This document shows, piece by piece, positions 14,385 through 21,792 of a DNA stretch of 32,158 nucleotides. The stretch comes from an uncultured Oscillospiraceae bacterium (lineage in GTDB: Bacteria > Bacillota > Clostridia > Oscillospirales > JAAYXM01), in the NCBI GenBank assembly GCA_934446465.1, contig CAKSEF010000014.1, forward strand, positions 1 to 32,158, in the 5' to 3' direction. Every line of letters begins with the position of its first letter. Position 1 is the first letter of the stretch. The translations under genes and the position numbers were made by a program. The notes below the pieces were generated by a model. That model did not search any database. It saw only the letters and a list, made by a program, of their open reading frames with translations, and was not told the DNA's origin.

Positions 14385-15440
14385 TTAAAGAGTCGCTTCC
14401 GTAACTCCCGACGGGAAGCTTCCGCTCTTGTACGCATAAGCGCGCACAACAGTCCCGCTTACCGTAACGTCCGAAGCCGTTCCGATTTTTGCCGATGCGG
14501 AATATCTCGGGTCTGAACCGTCAGTTGTGTATTTGATTGTTACGCCCGTTGTTTCGCACGTGAGCGCACCCGCCGTGGATATGGCAGGCGCACTGCAAAT
14601 CGTGCCTGCGCCTGAGGCTGTGTTTACCTCGACATAAACGCCGTCGCATTTTGCGCCGAATACGAAGAGGTCGTAATACTGTCTTCCTTCGAGGAGTGCG
14701 CCGGATATTCCGGGCGGGTCCTTGTGGAACTTTGTATCGTTAAGCTTTACGGGCGCACATGCCGCGCGCTTGTGAACTATCATAAAGTTTACATCCTTGG
14801 GCCAGCGCGATGCCGGAACCTTTACTACGCGCATATTGTCGTATATTCCGACCTGTCCTTTTGAAAGCGACTTGTCCATAAGCCTGTCGCAAGACTTAAA
14901 CTCGTCCGAAAGACGGAGCTTTGCATAAACGGAGCTCGGAACGAAGAGCGTTCTTCCGAACTCGGGCACTTCATGGTCGTCCATGTATGTCGTGCCATCG
15001 GTAATTCTCTCGCAGACGTTGCTCTTTGAAATTGCCGTAGCATTCCCGACAACCTTTCCTCCGAGCTGTGAAAGTCGTTCAAAGCTGTATTTGTCCATGA
15101 GCGGGATAGCTTTTTCGCTTATCTGAAGAGCAAGCATTTTTCCCGCTTCCTTAATCCCGCTCTGGTCTGCGTCATTGCCCTTGTCTATTGTCAGAGTGAA
15201 GCTCTTGTCCTGTGAGAGCGTGAGCTCCTGAACAATATCTTCCATCTCTGTGGGTGTTCCGTAACGGCTCGTGCCGCTGCGGGTATAGTCGGTCATTGCG
15301 ACCGTAACGGGTGTGGAGACTCTTACGGTCTTCGCTCCCGAAAATGTATATCCGTTGTCAAGACAGCCGTTTATAAGGCTCTCTCTCACATATCTTTCCT
15401 GAATCTTATCGGCATATTTTGTGTGCAGATTTATTGCCAT
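14385..15440 (-). CDS. Phage major capsid protein with C-terminal Ig-like (CHB_HEX-type) domain
   Basis: A 351-residue capsid protein of a type common in Firmicutes siphophages. Landmarks: MAINLHTKYADKIQERYVRE at the N-terminus, VAMTDYTRSGTSRYGTP (48-63), SFTLTIDKGNDADQ (80-93), FVPSSVYAKL, GQVGIYDNMRVVKVPASRWP and a closing EGRQYYDLFVFGAKCDGVYV (251-270), together fitting an HK97-type fold. Residues about 280-351 form an added beta-sandwich; TIKYTTDGSDPRYSAS is the chitobiase C-terminal-like signature often displayed on capsid surfaces. ATG 15440 has GGGAG 9 nt upstream. It is preceded by a scaffold-like gene and followed by a strong terminator. The frame is intact, which argues against simple decay. 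Confidence 0.82.
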   Translation of the reverse strand: MAINLHTKYADKIQERYVRESLINGCLDNGYTFSGAKTVRVSTPVTVAMTDYTRSGTSRYGTPTEMEDIVQELTLSQDKSFTLTIDKGNDADQSGIKEAGKMLALQISEKAIPLMDKYSFERLSQLGGKVVGNATAISKSNVCERITDGTTYMDDHEVPEFGRTLFVPSSVYAKLRLSDEFKSCDRLMDKSLSKGQVGIYDNMRVVKVPASRWPKDVNFMIVHKRAACAPVKLNDTKFHKDPPGISGALLEGRQYYDLFVFGAKCDGVYVEVNTASGAGTICSAPAISTAGALTCETTGVTIKYTTDGSDPRYSASAKIGTASDVTVSGTVVRAYAYKSGSFPSGVTEATL

Positions 15441-15460
15441 GTTTTCAATCTCCCGTTTAA

Positions 15461-16108
15461 TTATTCTTCAACCGAGAAACCCTCCAAAAACGCATCCCGC
15501 ACTTCCCCCGCGCCGTCCCCCAGCACGGAGCCCACGGCGCGCCGTTTCGCCGCCGTGTTGTTTTCTTCTATTTTACGGATCCGCGCATTCTCCGCTATCA
15601 AATGCGACTGATACGCCTCAAGCGGTGTCATTCCGTCCTTCACGTCAGCCTTAACAGCTTCGGCATCGTCCTCTGTTATGTCCGGGTACCTGTCGAGGAG
15701 CTTTGTCCACGGCCCCTTCCGCCCGACGCTTTCGTAAATCTTTTCAACCTGTTCCTGAACGGAGAACTCGGGCGCGCCGTTCTCGGTGCCGTCGTTTTCT
15801 ATCTGCTCGACGTATTGTCTGCGTGTCATTCCGTTTTTCTCGGCTATTCTGTCAAGCGCGGCAAGCTCGCGCGAGAACTTTGTATCGCGCTCTGCCACGA
15901 CATGGTCGTAATTCATTCCCTTTTGTGCGAGGGTGCGTGCCTCATCGAGGCTTATCTCGCGTTCCTCGCCGTTATATTTAATTTTTAGCGTACCTTCCCC
16001 GGCTTCGCCCTCGTTTTGAGCATCGTCCGATTCAAGTACGGAGTCGTCCCCGCAAAATCCTTCGGCGAACTCCTCCCGCTCGTCTGCCTGATTGGTTTCA
16101 TCAAACAT
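15461..16108 (-). CDS. Phage scaffold-like protein
   Basis: A 215-residue acidic, helical protein directly upstream of the major capsid gene, the usual site of a scaffolding protein. The N-terminal 45 residues are low-complexity and acidic (ETNQADEREEFAEGF, DDAQNEGEAGEG). A short beta segment (LKIKYNGEEREISLDEARTL) and GMNYDHVVAERD follow, a motif seen in Firmicutes phage scaffold genes, then long helices and a basic stretch (AAKRRAVG) near the C-terminus that could contact capsid protein. ATG 16108 has a strong GGAGGTG 6 nt upstream, better than the earlier in-frame starts. No protease motif is recognised. It is the first gene of the cassette, with 340 bp of non-coding DNA between it and tRNA-Met. 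Confidence 0.65.
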   Translation of the reverse strand: MFDETNQADEREEFAEGFCGDDSVLESDDAQNEGEAGEGTLKIKYNGEEREISLDEARTLAQKGMNYDHVVAERDTKFSRELAALDRIAEKNGMTRRQYVEQIENDGTENGAPEFSVQEQVEKIYESVGRKGPWTKLLDRYPDITEDDAEAVKADVKDGMTPLEAYQSHLIAENARIRKIEENNTAAKRRAVGSVLGDGAGEVRDAFLEGFSVEE

Positions 16109-16158
16109 ATGAACACCTCCGTGTGTTTTTTCGGCGTATTCGGGCACAATAGCATAAG

Positions 16159-16283
16159 ATGCCTGTCCTTCGGGTTTTCCGCCGGCGCTTTGCGCGCATT
16201 AAAGCCCGCGGATTGAATCCCGCATATATTCCCCGCTCCGAACCTGCCGCGGCGGTTATCATACTTTTCCGTATGACAGGCAT
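16159..16283 (-). other. Nested inverted repeats upstream of the capsid cassette (possible structured RNA)
   Basis: The 340-bp stretch 16109-16448 has no gene. Inside it, ATGCCTGTC (16159-16167) pairs perfectly with GACAGGCAT (16275-16283), and within that CCGCCG (16179-16184) pairs with CGGCGG (16250-16255). Smaller hairpins sit inside: TCATAC/GTATGA (16259-16264 with 16271-16276, sharing two bases with the outer arm) and a GCGGATTGAATCCCGC quasi-palindrome at 16208-16223. A TATAAT on the minus strand (16289-16284) has a poor -35. The strand and function are undetermined; as transcribed on the minus strand it would be the cassette leader. Confidence 0.35.
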
Positions 16284-16395
16284 ATTATAGCGCGGAAACG
16301 TTTTTGCATTCTGCCGTGTTTTTGACACGGGAGTATTTTTCAACCCTACTTTTCCTGCTCCGAAAAATAATTCCTTGCAATTTTTTCTTTTTCGC

Positions 16396-16424
16396 TTGAC
16401 AAGCCGTGATATTTATATTATAAT
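16396..16424 (+). promoter_or_regulatory. Consensus sigma-A promoter for tRNA-Met
   Basis: TTGACA (16396-16401), a 17-nt spacer and TATAAT (16419-16424): both boxes match the consensus exactly. The first base of tRNA-Met lies 25 bp downstream of the -10 box. Confidence 0.9.
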
Positions 16425-16448
16425 GTTTAACGCTTCGGAGTTACACAT

Positions 16449-16525
16449 GGCGGCGTAGCTCAGTTGGCTAGAGCATTCGGTTCATACCCGAACGGTCACT
16501 GGTTCAAGTCCAGCCGCCGCTACCA
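16449..16525 (+). tRNA. tRNA-Met (CAT), elongator type
   Basis: A 77-nt cloverleaf with encoded CCA. Acceptor stem GGCGGCG with CGCCGCT (one G-U), D-arm GCTC/GAGC, anticodon stem TTCGG/CCGAA around loop TTCATAC (anticodon CAT), and T-loop TTCAAGT. The acceptor stem is closed and the anticodon stem lacks three G-C pairs, so it is not initiator tRNA; the overall pattern fits Firmicutes elongator tRNA-Met rather than the lysidine-modified tRNA-Ile. Confidence 0.95.
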
Positions 16526-16528
16526 TCG

Positions 16529-16557
16529 CGGGGCGAGGATAACCTTGCCCCGTTTTT
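16529..16557 (+). terminator. Terminator-like hairpin between tRNA-Met and tRNA-Glu
   Basis: CGGGGCGAGG (16529-16538) pairs with CCTTGCCCCG (16543-16552) over 10 bp with one G-U and an ATAA loop, followed by TTTTTA. It has the full form of an intrinsic terminator, yet tRNA-Glu begins 4 bp later without a visible promoter of its own. Confidence 0.75.
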
Positions 16558-16560
16558 ATC

Positions 16561-16635
16561 GGCCCGTTGGTCAAGCGGTTAAGACACCGCCCTTTCACGG
16601 CGGTAACAGGAGTTCGATTCTCCTACGGGTCACCA
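16561..16635 (+). tRNA. tRNA-Glu (TTC)
   Basis: A 75-nt cloverleaf with encoded CCA. Acceptor GGCCCGT with ACGGGTC, anticodon stem CCGCC/GGCGG around loop CTTTCAC (anticodon TTC), T-arm AGGAG TTCGATT CTCCT. All arms are well paired. Confidence 0.96.
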
Positions 16636-16638
16636 ATG

Positions 16639-16670
16639 AAACCCCTGTCGTTTTACGGCAGGGTTCTTCT
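16639..16670 (+). terminator. Terminator after tRNA-Glu
   Basis: AACCCCTG pairs with CAGGGTT through a short bulge, followed by CTTCTT. It begins 4 bp after the tRNA 3' end. Confidence 0.55.
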
Positions 16671-16698
16671 TGACTTAATATGCACAAGCTATTATAAT
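16670..16698 (+). promoter_or_regulatory. Sigma-A promoter for the phosphoesterase-like gene
   Basis: TTGACT (16670-16675), a 17-nt spacer and a perfect TATAAT (16693-16698), 44 bp before the start codon at 16743. It directly abuts the tRNA-Glu terminator. Confidence 0.8.
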
Positions 16699-16742
16699 TA
16701 TTTTTGTTGTTTCAAGTATTCCATACCAAGGCGGTAAACTAT

Positions 16743-17558
16743 ATGGTAGAATTTGTTGTCGTTTTCGACATAGATCTTAAATATGACGAAAATTCAGAAT
16801 ATAAAATCTCGGCAGAGGGCATTTCAAACCTTGAGGAGGTTTGCCGTCTGTCCGACGGACTCGTTTTATCTTCCCTGCTCGGAGGTATTTGCCGTGATGC
16901 TTCAGCCTCACAGGCCATAGAAATAATCGGCGGGCTAAAAAGCTTTTTCTCCGAGCGCGGTGTGCGTGTATATTCCGTTATGGACCGAAGCGATGCCTGC
17001 ATTCCGAAACATAATTTCATGAACGCTTTCGGCTCTTCCCCGCGCTACCGCGCGGTTGATGTTTTTGACTATCGTTTTATTTTCCTTGACACTCTTATAT
17101 CAAATCCCGAAGCTCCGTATTCGTTTGATGACGCCGACGGCAGGCATTGCATTGATGAAGAACAGCTCATGTGGCTTTCGCGTCTGCTGGAACGTTCTCA
17201 CCGCCGTGCCGTTATTATTTCCGATGTGCCGATTTTCCTGCCGGACGACATGAACGGCCCGTGCCTTGAAAACGGCAAAGAGCTCCGCGGTGTACTTGAA
17301 AAAAGCAATAAATGCGCGCTTGTCGTCAGCCGCGGCGACAGCACGGAACATCATTTTGTAAGCAACAGTATTCCGTACATATTCATTCCTCACAATGCAG
17401 ACGGCTTCTCGTGCTCGCGCGTTTCGGCCTCATCCCAGAAAATAGACGTTACTGCTTCCGATGCGCGGAACTCATTCACAATGAGGCTTGCCCATGAGGA
17501 ATCGGATAATCAAAAAGTCCCTTTTTTGAAAAGGCTTTTCGGAATTTCGGGCAAATAA
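16743..17558 (+). CDS. Degenerate calcineurin-like metallophosphoesterase (probable pseudoenzyme)
   Basis: A 271-residue cytoplasmic protein whose layout follows class III phosphodiesterases, but the metal ligands are mostly gone. FVVVFDIDLKYD (4-15) stands where FVxxSDxH is expected; LSSLLGG (42-48) replaces the GD motif; VRVYSVMDRSDA (74-85) replaces the GNHD motif, with only the Asp kept; YRFIFLDT (110-117) and EEQLMWLSRLLE (139-150) are well kept structural motifs; AVIISDVPIF (156-165) lacks the His pair of the HHP motif. Start ATG 16743 follows GGCGGT. It has its own near-consensus promoter and a terminator, so it is expressed as a single gene. A binding or regulatory role is inferred; relation to a family is by motif spacing. 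Confidence 0.55.
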   Translation: MVEFVVVFDIDLKYDENSEYKISAEGISNLEEVCRLSDGLVLSSLLGGICRDASASQAIEIIGGLKSFFSERGVRVYSVMDRSDACIPKHNFMNAFGSSPRYRAVDVFDYRFIFLDTLISNPEAPYSFDDADGRHCIDEEQLMWLSRLLERSHRRAVIISDVPIFLPDDMNGPCLENGKELRGVLEKSNKCALVVSRGDSTEHHFVSNSIPYIFIPHNADGFSCSRVSASSQKIDVTASDARNSFTMRLAHEESDNQKVPFLKRLFGISGK

Positions 17559-17559
17559 T

Positions 17560-17600
17560 AACATCTGCGATAACATTGACCGTTATCGCAGATGTTTAAT
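17560..17600. terminator. Bidirectional terminator between convergent genes
   Basis: A perfect 15-bp stem, AACATCTGCGATAAC (17560-17574) with GTTATCGCAGATGTT (17582-17596), and a 7-nt loop. TAATTTTA follows on the plus strand; the stem directly follows the stop codon of the phosphoesterase-like gene and lies 5 bp beyond the ahcY stop on the other side. Confidence 0.85.
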
Positions 17601-17601
17601 T

Positions 17602-18840
17602 TTACCACGATTTCAAATACTCTTCCTGCTCGGGAGTGAGCGTGTCTATCGTTATGCCGTTTGAACTGAGCTTCTGTTCGGCAATCTTCCTGTCAATATC
17701 GCTCGGAACGTCGTAAAGTCCGTTCGGGAGCTTTTCCTTAAGCTTTGCTATATGCTCGCACGTAAGTGCTTGGACGGCAAAGCTCAAATCCATGATTTCC
17801 GCAGGATGTCCGTTCCCCGCGGCGAGATTGACGAGACGTCCGTCAGCAAGCAGGTTGAGAACACGCCCGTCCGCCGTTTCATAGCCGACTATGTTCGGCT
17901 TGCGCTCGGATGCGGATATCGATATCTCCTCCAAGTCCTTTTTGTCGATTTCAACGTCAAAGTGCCCCGCATTTGCGAGAAGCACACCGCTATGCATATT
18001 CTCAAAGTGGCGCTTTGTTATAACACCGCGGCAGCCCGTCGCAGTTACGAATATATCGCCGGCCGCCGATGCTTCGTCCATTGTCATAACTCTGTATCCG
18101 TCGGCATACGCCTCAAGCGCGGCAAACGGGTCAACCTCACAAACGATGACGTTTGCGCCGAGTCCGCGCGCACGGAGCGCAACTCCGCGCCCGACATATC
18201 CGTACCCCGCGACTACAACATTTTTCCCCGCAATAAGGCAGTTTGTGGTATTCATAATCGCGTCCCACGACGACTGCCCCGTTCCGTGGCGGTTGTCAAA
18301 AAGATGCTTGCATTTTGCATTATTTACGGCAAACATCGGAAACATGAGCTTCCCTGCTGATGCGCGGGCGCGCAGTCTCTCAATTCCCGTTGTTGTCTCC
18401 TCGCATCCGCCGATGATGTTCACGGCAAGGTCAGGTCTTTCGCCGTGCAGAATGGATACCAAATCCCCGCCGTCGTCGATTATTATGTCGGGTCTGCACT
18501 CAAGCGTGCGGGTGAGATGCTCCGTGTATTCGCCCTCGCTTACACCGTGAACGGCAAATGTCTCCACTCCGAGGCTCGAGAGCGCCGCGGCAACGTCGTC
18601 CTGCGTGGAGAGCGGGTTGCAGCCCGTGGCATACACTCTTGCGCCGCCGCGCTGAAGCGTCAGCGCGAGGAATGCCGTTTTTGCTTCGAGGTGAATTGAC
18701 ATTGCAACGGTTTTTCCGGCAAACGGTTTCTCCTTTTCAAAGCGTTCCCCAATCAGTCCGAGTACGGGCATATATGATTTTACCCATTCGATTTTTTTCA
18801 TTCCCGACGGTTTCAGTGCGCCGTCTTTTATTATGCTCAT
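17602..18840 (-). CDS. ahcY: Adenosylhomocysteinase
   Basis: A 412-residue NAD-dependent enzyme that hydrolyses S-adenosylhomocysteine to homocysteine and adenosine, closing the methyl cycle. GCNPLSTQDDVAAAL (73-87), DDGGDL (122-127), GCEETTTGIERL (145-156), NNAKCKHLFDNRHGTGQS (173-190) and the NAD loop GYGYVGRG (212-219) are diagnostic, as is NAGHFDVEID. It is the shorter bacterial/archaeal form lacking the 40-residue insert. Start: ATG 18840 with AGGAG 9 nt upstream. It stands alone between a convergent gene and the divergent secA. Homocysteine made here is the same product as that of MetY at the window end. Confidence 0.95.
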   Translation of the reverse strand: MSIIKDGALKPSGMKKIEWVKSYMPVLGLIGERFEKEKPFAGKTVAMSIHLEAKTAFLALTLQRGGARVYATGCNPLSTQDDVAAALSSLGVETFAVHGVSEGEYTEHLTRTLECRPDIIIDDGGDLVSILHGERPDLAVNIIGGCEETTTGIERLRARASAGKLMFPMFAVNNAKCKHLFDNRHGTGQSSWDAIMNTTNCLIAGKNVVVAGYGYVGRGVALRARGLGANVIVCEVDPFAALEAYADGYRVMTMDEASAAGDIFVTATGCRGVITKRHFENMHSGVLLANAGHFDVEIDKKDLEEISISASERKPNIVGYETADGRVLNLLADGRLVNLAAGNGHPAEIMDLSFAVQALTCEHIAKLKEKLPNGLYDVPSDIDRKIAEQKLSSNGITIDTLTPEQEEYLKSW

Positions 18841-18948
18841 TATTATCAACTCCTGCCTTTAATAATACACAACTTTTCTCCGCTTTGCAAGTTTGTTACA
18901 ATTACGTTAAAAGTGAAAAAACAACTTTTTTCTCATATCTGTTTGTGA

Positions 18949-18954
18949 TATACT
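18949..18954 (+). promoter_or_regulatory. Putative extended -10 promoter for secA
   Basis: TGATATACT (TG at 18946-18947, TATACT at 18949-18954) forms an extended -10 element with only a T-rich -35 region. It lies 72 bp upstream of the secA start; the leader is very A+T-rich. Confidence 0.45.
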
Positions 18955-19026
18955 GTTTAATGTACATTTATATGTAATTATATATATTTTTTTCTGATTT
19001 TAATCATCTGAAAGGACATTCATAAA

Positions 19027-21774
19027 ATGAGTATAATAACAAAGGTTTTCGGCACACACAGCGACAGAGAGATTAAAAAGATTATTCCGCTTGTAGATAA
19101 AATCGAAGCGCTTGCGGACCCGTACCGCGCGCTTTCCGACCACGAGCTTTCGGGAAAGACCGCAGAGTTTAAATCGCGTCTTGAAAACGGAGAGACGCTC
19201 GATGATATTCTTCCCGAAGCGTTTGCGACCGTCCGTGAAGCGGCGAAACGCGTTCTCGGGCTTTACGCATTCCGAGTACAGCTCATCGGCGGAATAGTTC
19301 TGCACCAAGGACGCATCGCCGAGATGAAAACGGGCGAAGGAAAAACCCTTGTCGCCGTATTCCCCGCATACCTCAACGCGCTCAGCGGCCGCGGAGTACA
19401 CGTTGTTACGGTCAACGACTATCTCGCAAAATATCAGGGCGAGCTTATGGGGCGTGTTCTCCGCTTTCTCGGCATGGGCGTCGGAATAATCGTCCACGGA
19501 CTGACGAGCGAGCAGAGACGCGAAGCGCATTTCTCCGATGTCACTTACGGAACGAACAACGAATTTGGTTTTGACTATCTGCGCGATAACATGGCGCTCT
19601 ATAAAAGCCAAATGGTCGGCCGCGATTATCACAGCTTCGCCATCGTTGACGAGGTTGACTCAATCCTTATCGACGAAGCACGCACACCGCTCATCATATC
19701 CGGTCAGGGAGAAAAGCCAACTCTTATCTACGCACAGGCGGACAGATTTGCCGCATCTCTGCGCAAGGTTGTAATAAAATCGGTTGACGAAAAAGAGGAT
19801 AACGACGACATTGACGGAGATTACATCGTCGACGAAAAGGCAAAGACGGCAACGCTTACCGCTTCGGGAATTGCGAAAGCGGAAAAGGCGTTCGGAATTG
19901 ACAATCTCTCCTCCCCCGACAATGCCGAGCTCTTCCACCACATTAACCAGGCCATACGCGCGCGCGGAATCATGCAGAAGGATATTGACTATGTTGTCCG
20001 CGACAATGAAATTATAATCGTAGACGAGTTCACGGGCCGTCTCATGATTGGAAGAAGATATTCCGAAGGTCTTCATCAGGCGATTGAGGCAAAGGAGCAC
20101 GTAAGCATTCAGAACGAGAGCAAGACTCTTGCGACAATAACGTTCCAAAACTACTTCAGAATGTACGACAAGCTCTCGGGAATGACGGGTACCGCGCTTA
20201 CCGAAGCTGCCGAATTTGAACACATATACAGCTTGGACGTTATCGAAATTCCGACGAATAAGCCGATGATAAGAAAAGATCTGACCGATGTCGTGTATAA
20301 AACGGAGGCAGGCAAGTTCCGCGCCGTAGTCGCTCAGATTAAGGAATGCGCGGAGCGCGGTCAGCCCGTTCTTGTCGGTACGGTTTCAATCGAGAAGAGT
20401 GAACTTGTATCCAATCTGTTGAACAAAGCAGGAATTAAACACGTTGTACTCAACGCCAAGCATCACGAAAAAGAAGCGGAGATAGTTGCTCAGGCGGGTA
20501 AGCTCGGCGCGGTTACAATCGCAACGAACATGGCAGGCCGAGGAACGGATATCATGCTCGGCGGCAACGCGGACTTCCTTGCAAAGAGCGACCTGAAAAA
20601 GGGCGGAATGGAGGACGGACTCATCGTTGACGCCGGAGGCACCGCCCCGACAGACGACCCCGAAATTTTGGAGGCACGCGAAAAATACCGCGCGCTTTAT
20701 AAGAAATACAAGGAGCAGACCGATGCCGAGGCGGAAAAGGTCAAGGCAGCGGGCGGACTCTTTATAATCGGCACGGAACGCCACGAATCTCGAAGAATAG
20801 ACAATCAGCTCCGCGGCCGTGCGGGACGTCAGGGCGACCCGGGCGCTTCAAGGTTCTTCCTATCGCTTGAGGATGATATCATGCGTCTTTTCGGCTCAGA
20901 GCGCATAATGAATATGATGAACACGCTCGGCGTCGACGAAGACACGCCGATAGACCAGAAAATGCTCACAAGCGCAATAGAGACGGCGCAGAAAAAGGTA
21001 GAATCGAAAAACTTTGCGATAAGAAAGAACGTCTTACAGTATGACGACGTCATAAACCAGCAGCGCACCATAATTTATAATCAGCGCAAAACGGTTCTCG
21101 ACGGAGAGGACATCGAAGCCTCGGTCAAGAAAATGATTCACGAATCGATTACCGAGACCGTACACGGTATCATGGGCGAGGAAAGATACGTGCAGACCGA
21201 GCATCTTGACGCCGTGCGCGAAAGATATCTCGGCATATTCCTCACAAAGGACGATTTAAGATTAAGCCGTGAGGAGCTCGACCGCGTGGATTACAGCGCA
21301 GACGACCTCACCGACGACACAATCAAGATTGCCGAGGAGGTTTACGCAAAACGCGAAGCGGAGTTCACCTCTCCCATAATGCGCGAGCTTGAACGCGTTG
21401 TTCTTCTCCGCAACGTAGATGAAAATTGGATGGAGCACATCGACGCAATGAGCGAACTTCGCCGCGGAATCGGCCTCCGCGCATACGCACAGCAAGACCC
21501 GATTGTCGCCTACAAGAGCGAAGGCTTTGATATGTTCGAGGAAATGGTTTCCGCCATACGTGAAAACACCGTCCGCATGGTATACACAATGCGCCTGCGC
21601 GGGGCTGACGCTCCGAAGCGCGAGGCCGTTGCAAAGATTACGGGCGAGCACGGCGGAGATGAGTCGCTCAAGCCCGCTCCCCGCCGTGTCGCGAACAAGG
21701 TGGGACGAAACGACCCCTGCCCTTGTGGTTCGGGAAAGAAGTACAAGAAATGCTGCGGAGCGAATCAGCAGTAA
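19027..21774 (+). CDS. secA: Preprotein translocase ATPase SecA
   Basis: A 915-residue motor that drives preproteins through SecYEG. N-terminal DEAD-type nucleotide-binding domain with Walker A KTGEGKT (101-107) and VDEVDSILIDEAR (207-219, Walker B type), the preprotein cross-linking domain inserted after it, the second ATPase fold with ATNMAGRGTDIMLGG and RGRAGRQGDPG, then helical wing and scaffold domains. The C-terminus carries the zinc motif NDPCPCGSGKKYKKCCG, which contacts SecB-like partners or ribosomes. AAAGGA precedes ATG 19027. The restriction endonuclease gene starts 18 bp after its stop with no terminator between, so secA transcription should run into it. Confidence 0.98.
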   Translation: MSIITKVFGTHSDREIKKIIPLVDKIEALADPYRALSDHELSGKTAEFKSRLENGETLDDILPEAFATVREAAKRVLGLYAFRVQLIGGIVLHQGRIAEMKTGEGKTLVAVFPAYLNALSGRGVHVVTVNDYLAKYQGELMGRVLRFLGMGVGIIVHGLTSEQRREAHFSDVTYGTNNEFGFDYLRDNMALYKSQMVGRDYHSFAIVDEVDSILIDEARTPLIISGQGEKPTLIYAQADRFAASLRKVVIKSVDEKEDNDDIDGDYIVDEKAKTATLTASGIAKAEKAFGIDNLSSPDNAELFHHINQAIRARGIMQKDIDYVVRDNEIIIVDEFTGRLMIGRRYSEGLHQAIEAKEHVSIQNESKTLATITFQNYFRMYDKLSGMTGTALTEAAEFEHIYSLDVIEIPTNKPMIRKDLTDVVYKTEAGKFRAVVAQIKECAERGQPVLVGTVSIEKSELVSNLLNKAGIKHVVLNAKHHEKEAEIVAQAGKLGAVTIATNMAGRGTDIMLGGNADFLAKSDLKKGGMEDGLIVDAGGTAPTDDPEILEAREKYRALYKKYKEQTDAEAEKVKAAGGLFIIGTERHESRRIDNQLRGRAGRQGDPGASRFFLSLEDDIMRLFGSERIMNMMNTLGVDEDTPIDQKMLTSAIETAQKKVESKNFAIRKNVLQYDDVINQQRTIIYNQRKTVLDGEDIEASVKKMIHESITETVHGIMGEERYVQTEHLDAVRERYLGIFLTKDDLRLSREELDRVDYSADDLTDDTIKIAEEVYAKREAEFTSPIMRELERVVLLRNVDENWMEHIDAMSELRRGIGLRAYAQQDPIVAYKSEGFDMFEEMVSAIRENTVRMVYTMRLRGADAPKREAVAKITGEHGGDESLKPAPRRVANKVGRNDPCPCGSGKKYKKCCGANQQ

Positions 21775-21792
21775 CCTTCAGGGGGCATTATT

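Noticed and set aside
16284..16289. Minus-strand TATAAT as promoter of the capsid cassette
   Set aside because: No acceptable -35 box at 16-18 nt, and the predicted start would cut through the outer inverted repeat; noted but not called.
16108..16640. Phage attachment site at the tRNA genes
   Set aside because: The tRNA 5' side, not the 3' end, faces the capsid block, no integrase is present, and I saw no repeated tRNA end on the far side near 13740.
18862..18890. TTGCAA-17-TATTAT on the minus strand as ahcY promoter
   Set aside because: Its transcription start would fall at or inside the ahcY ribosome site, leaving no usable leader.
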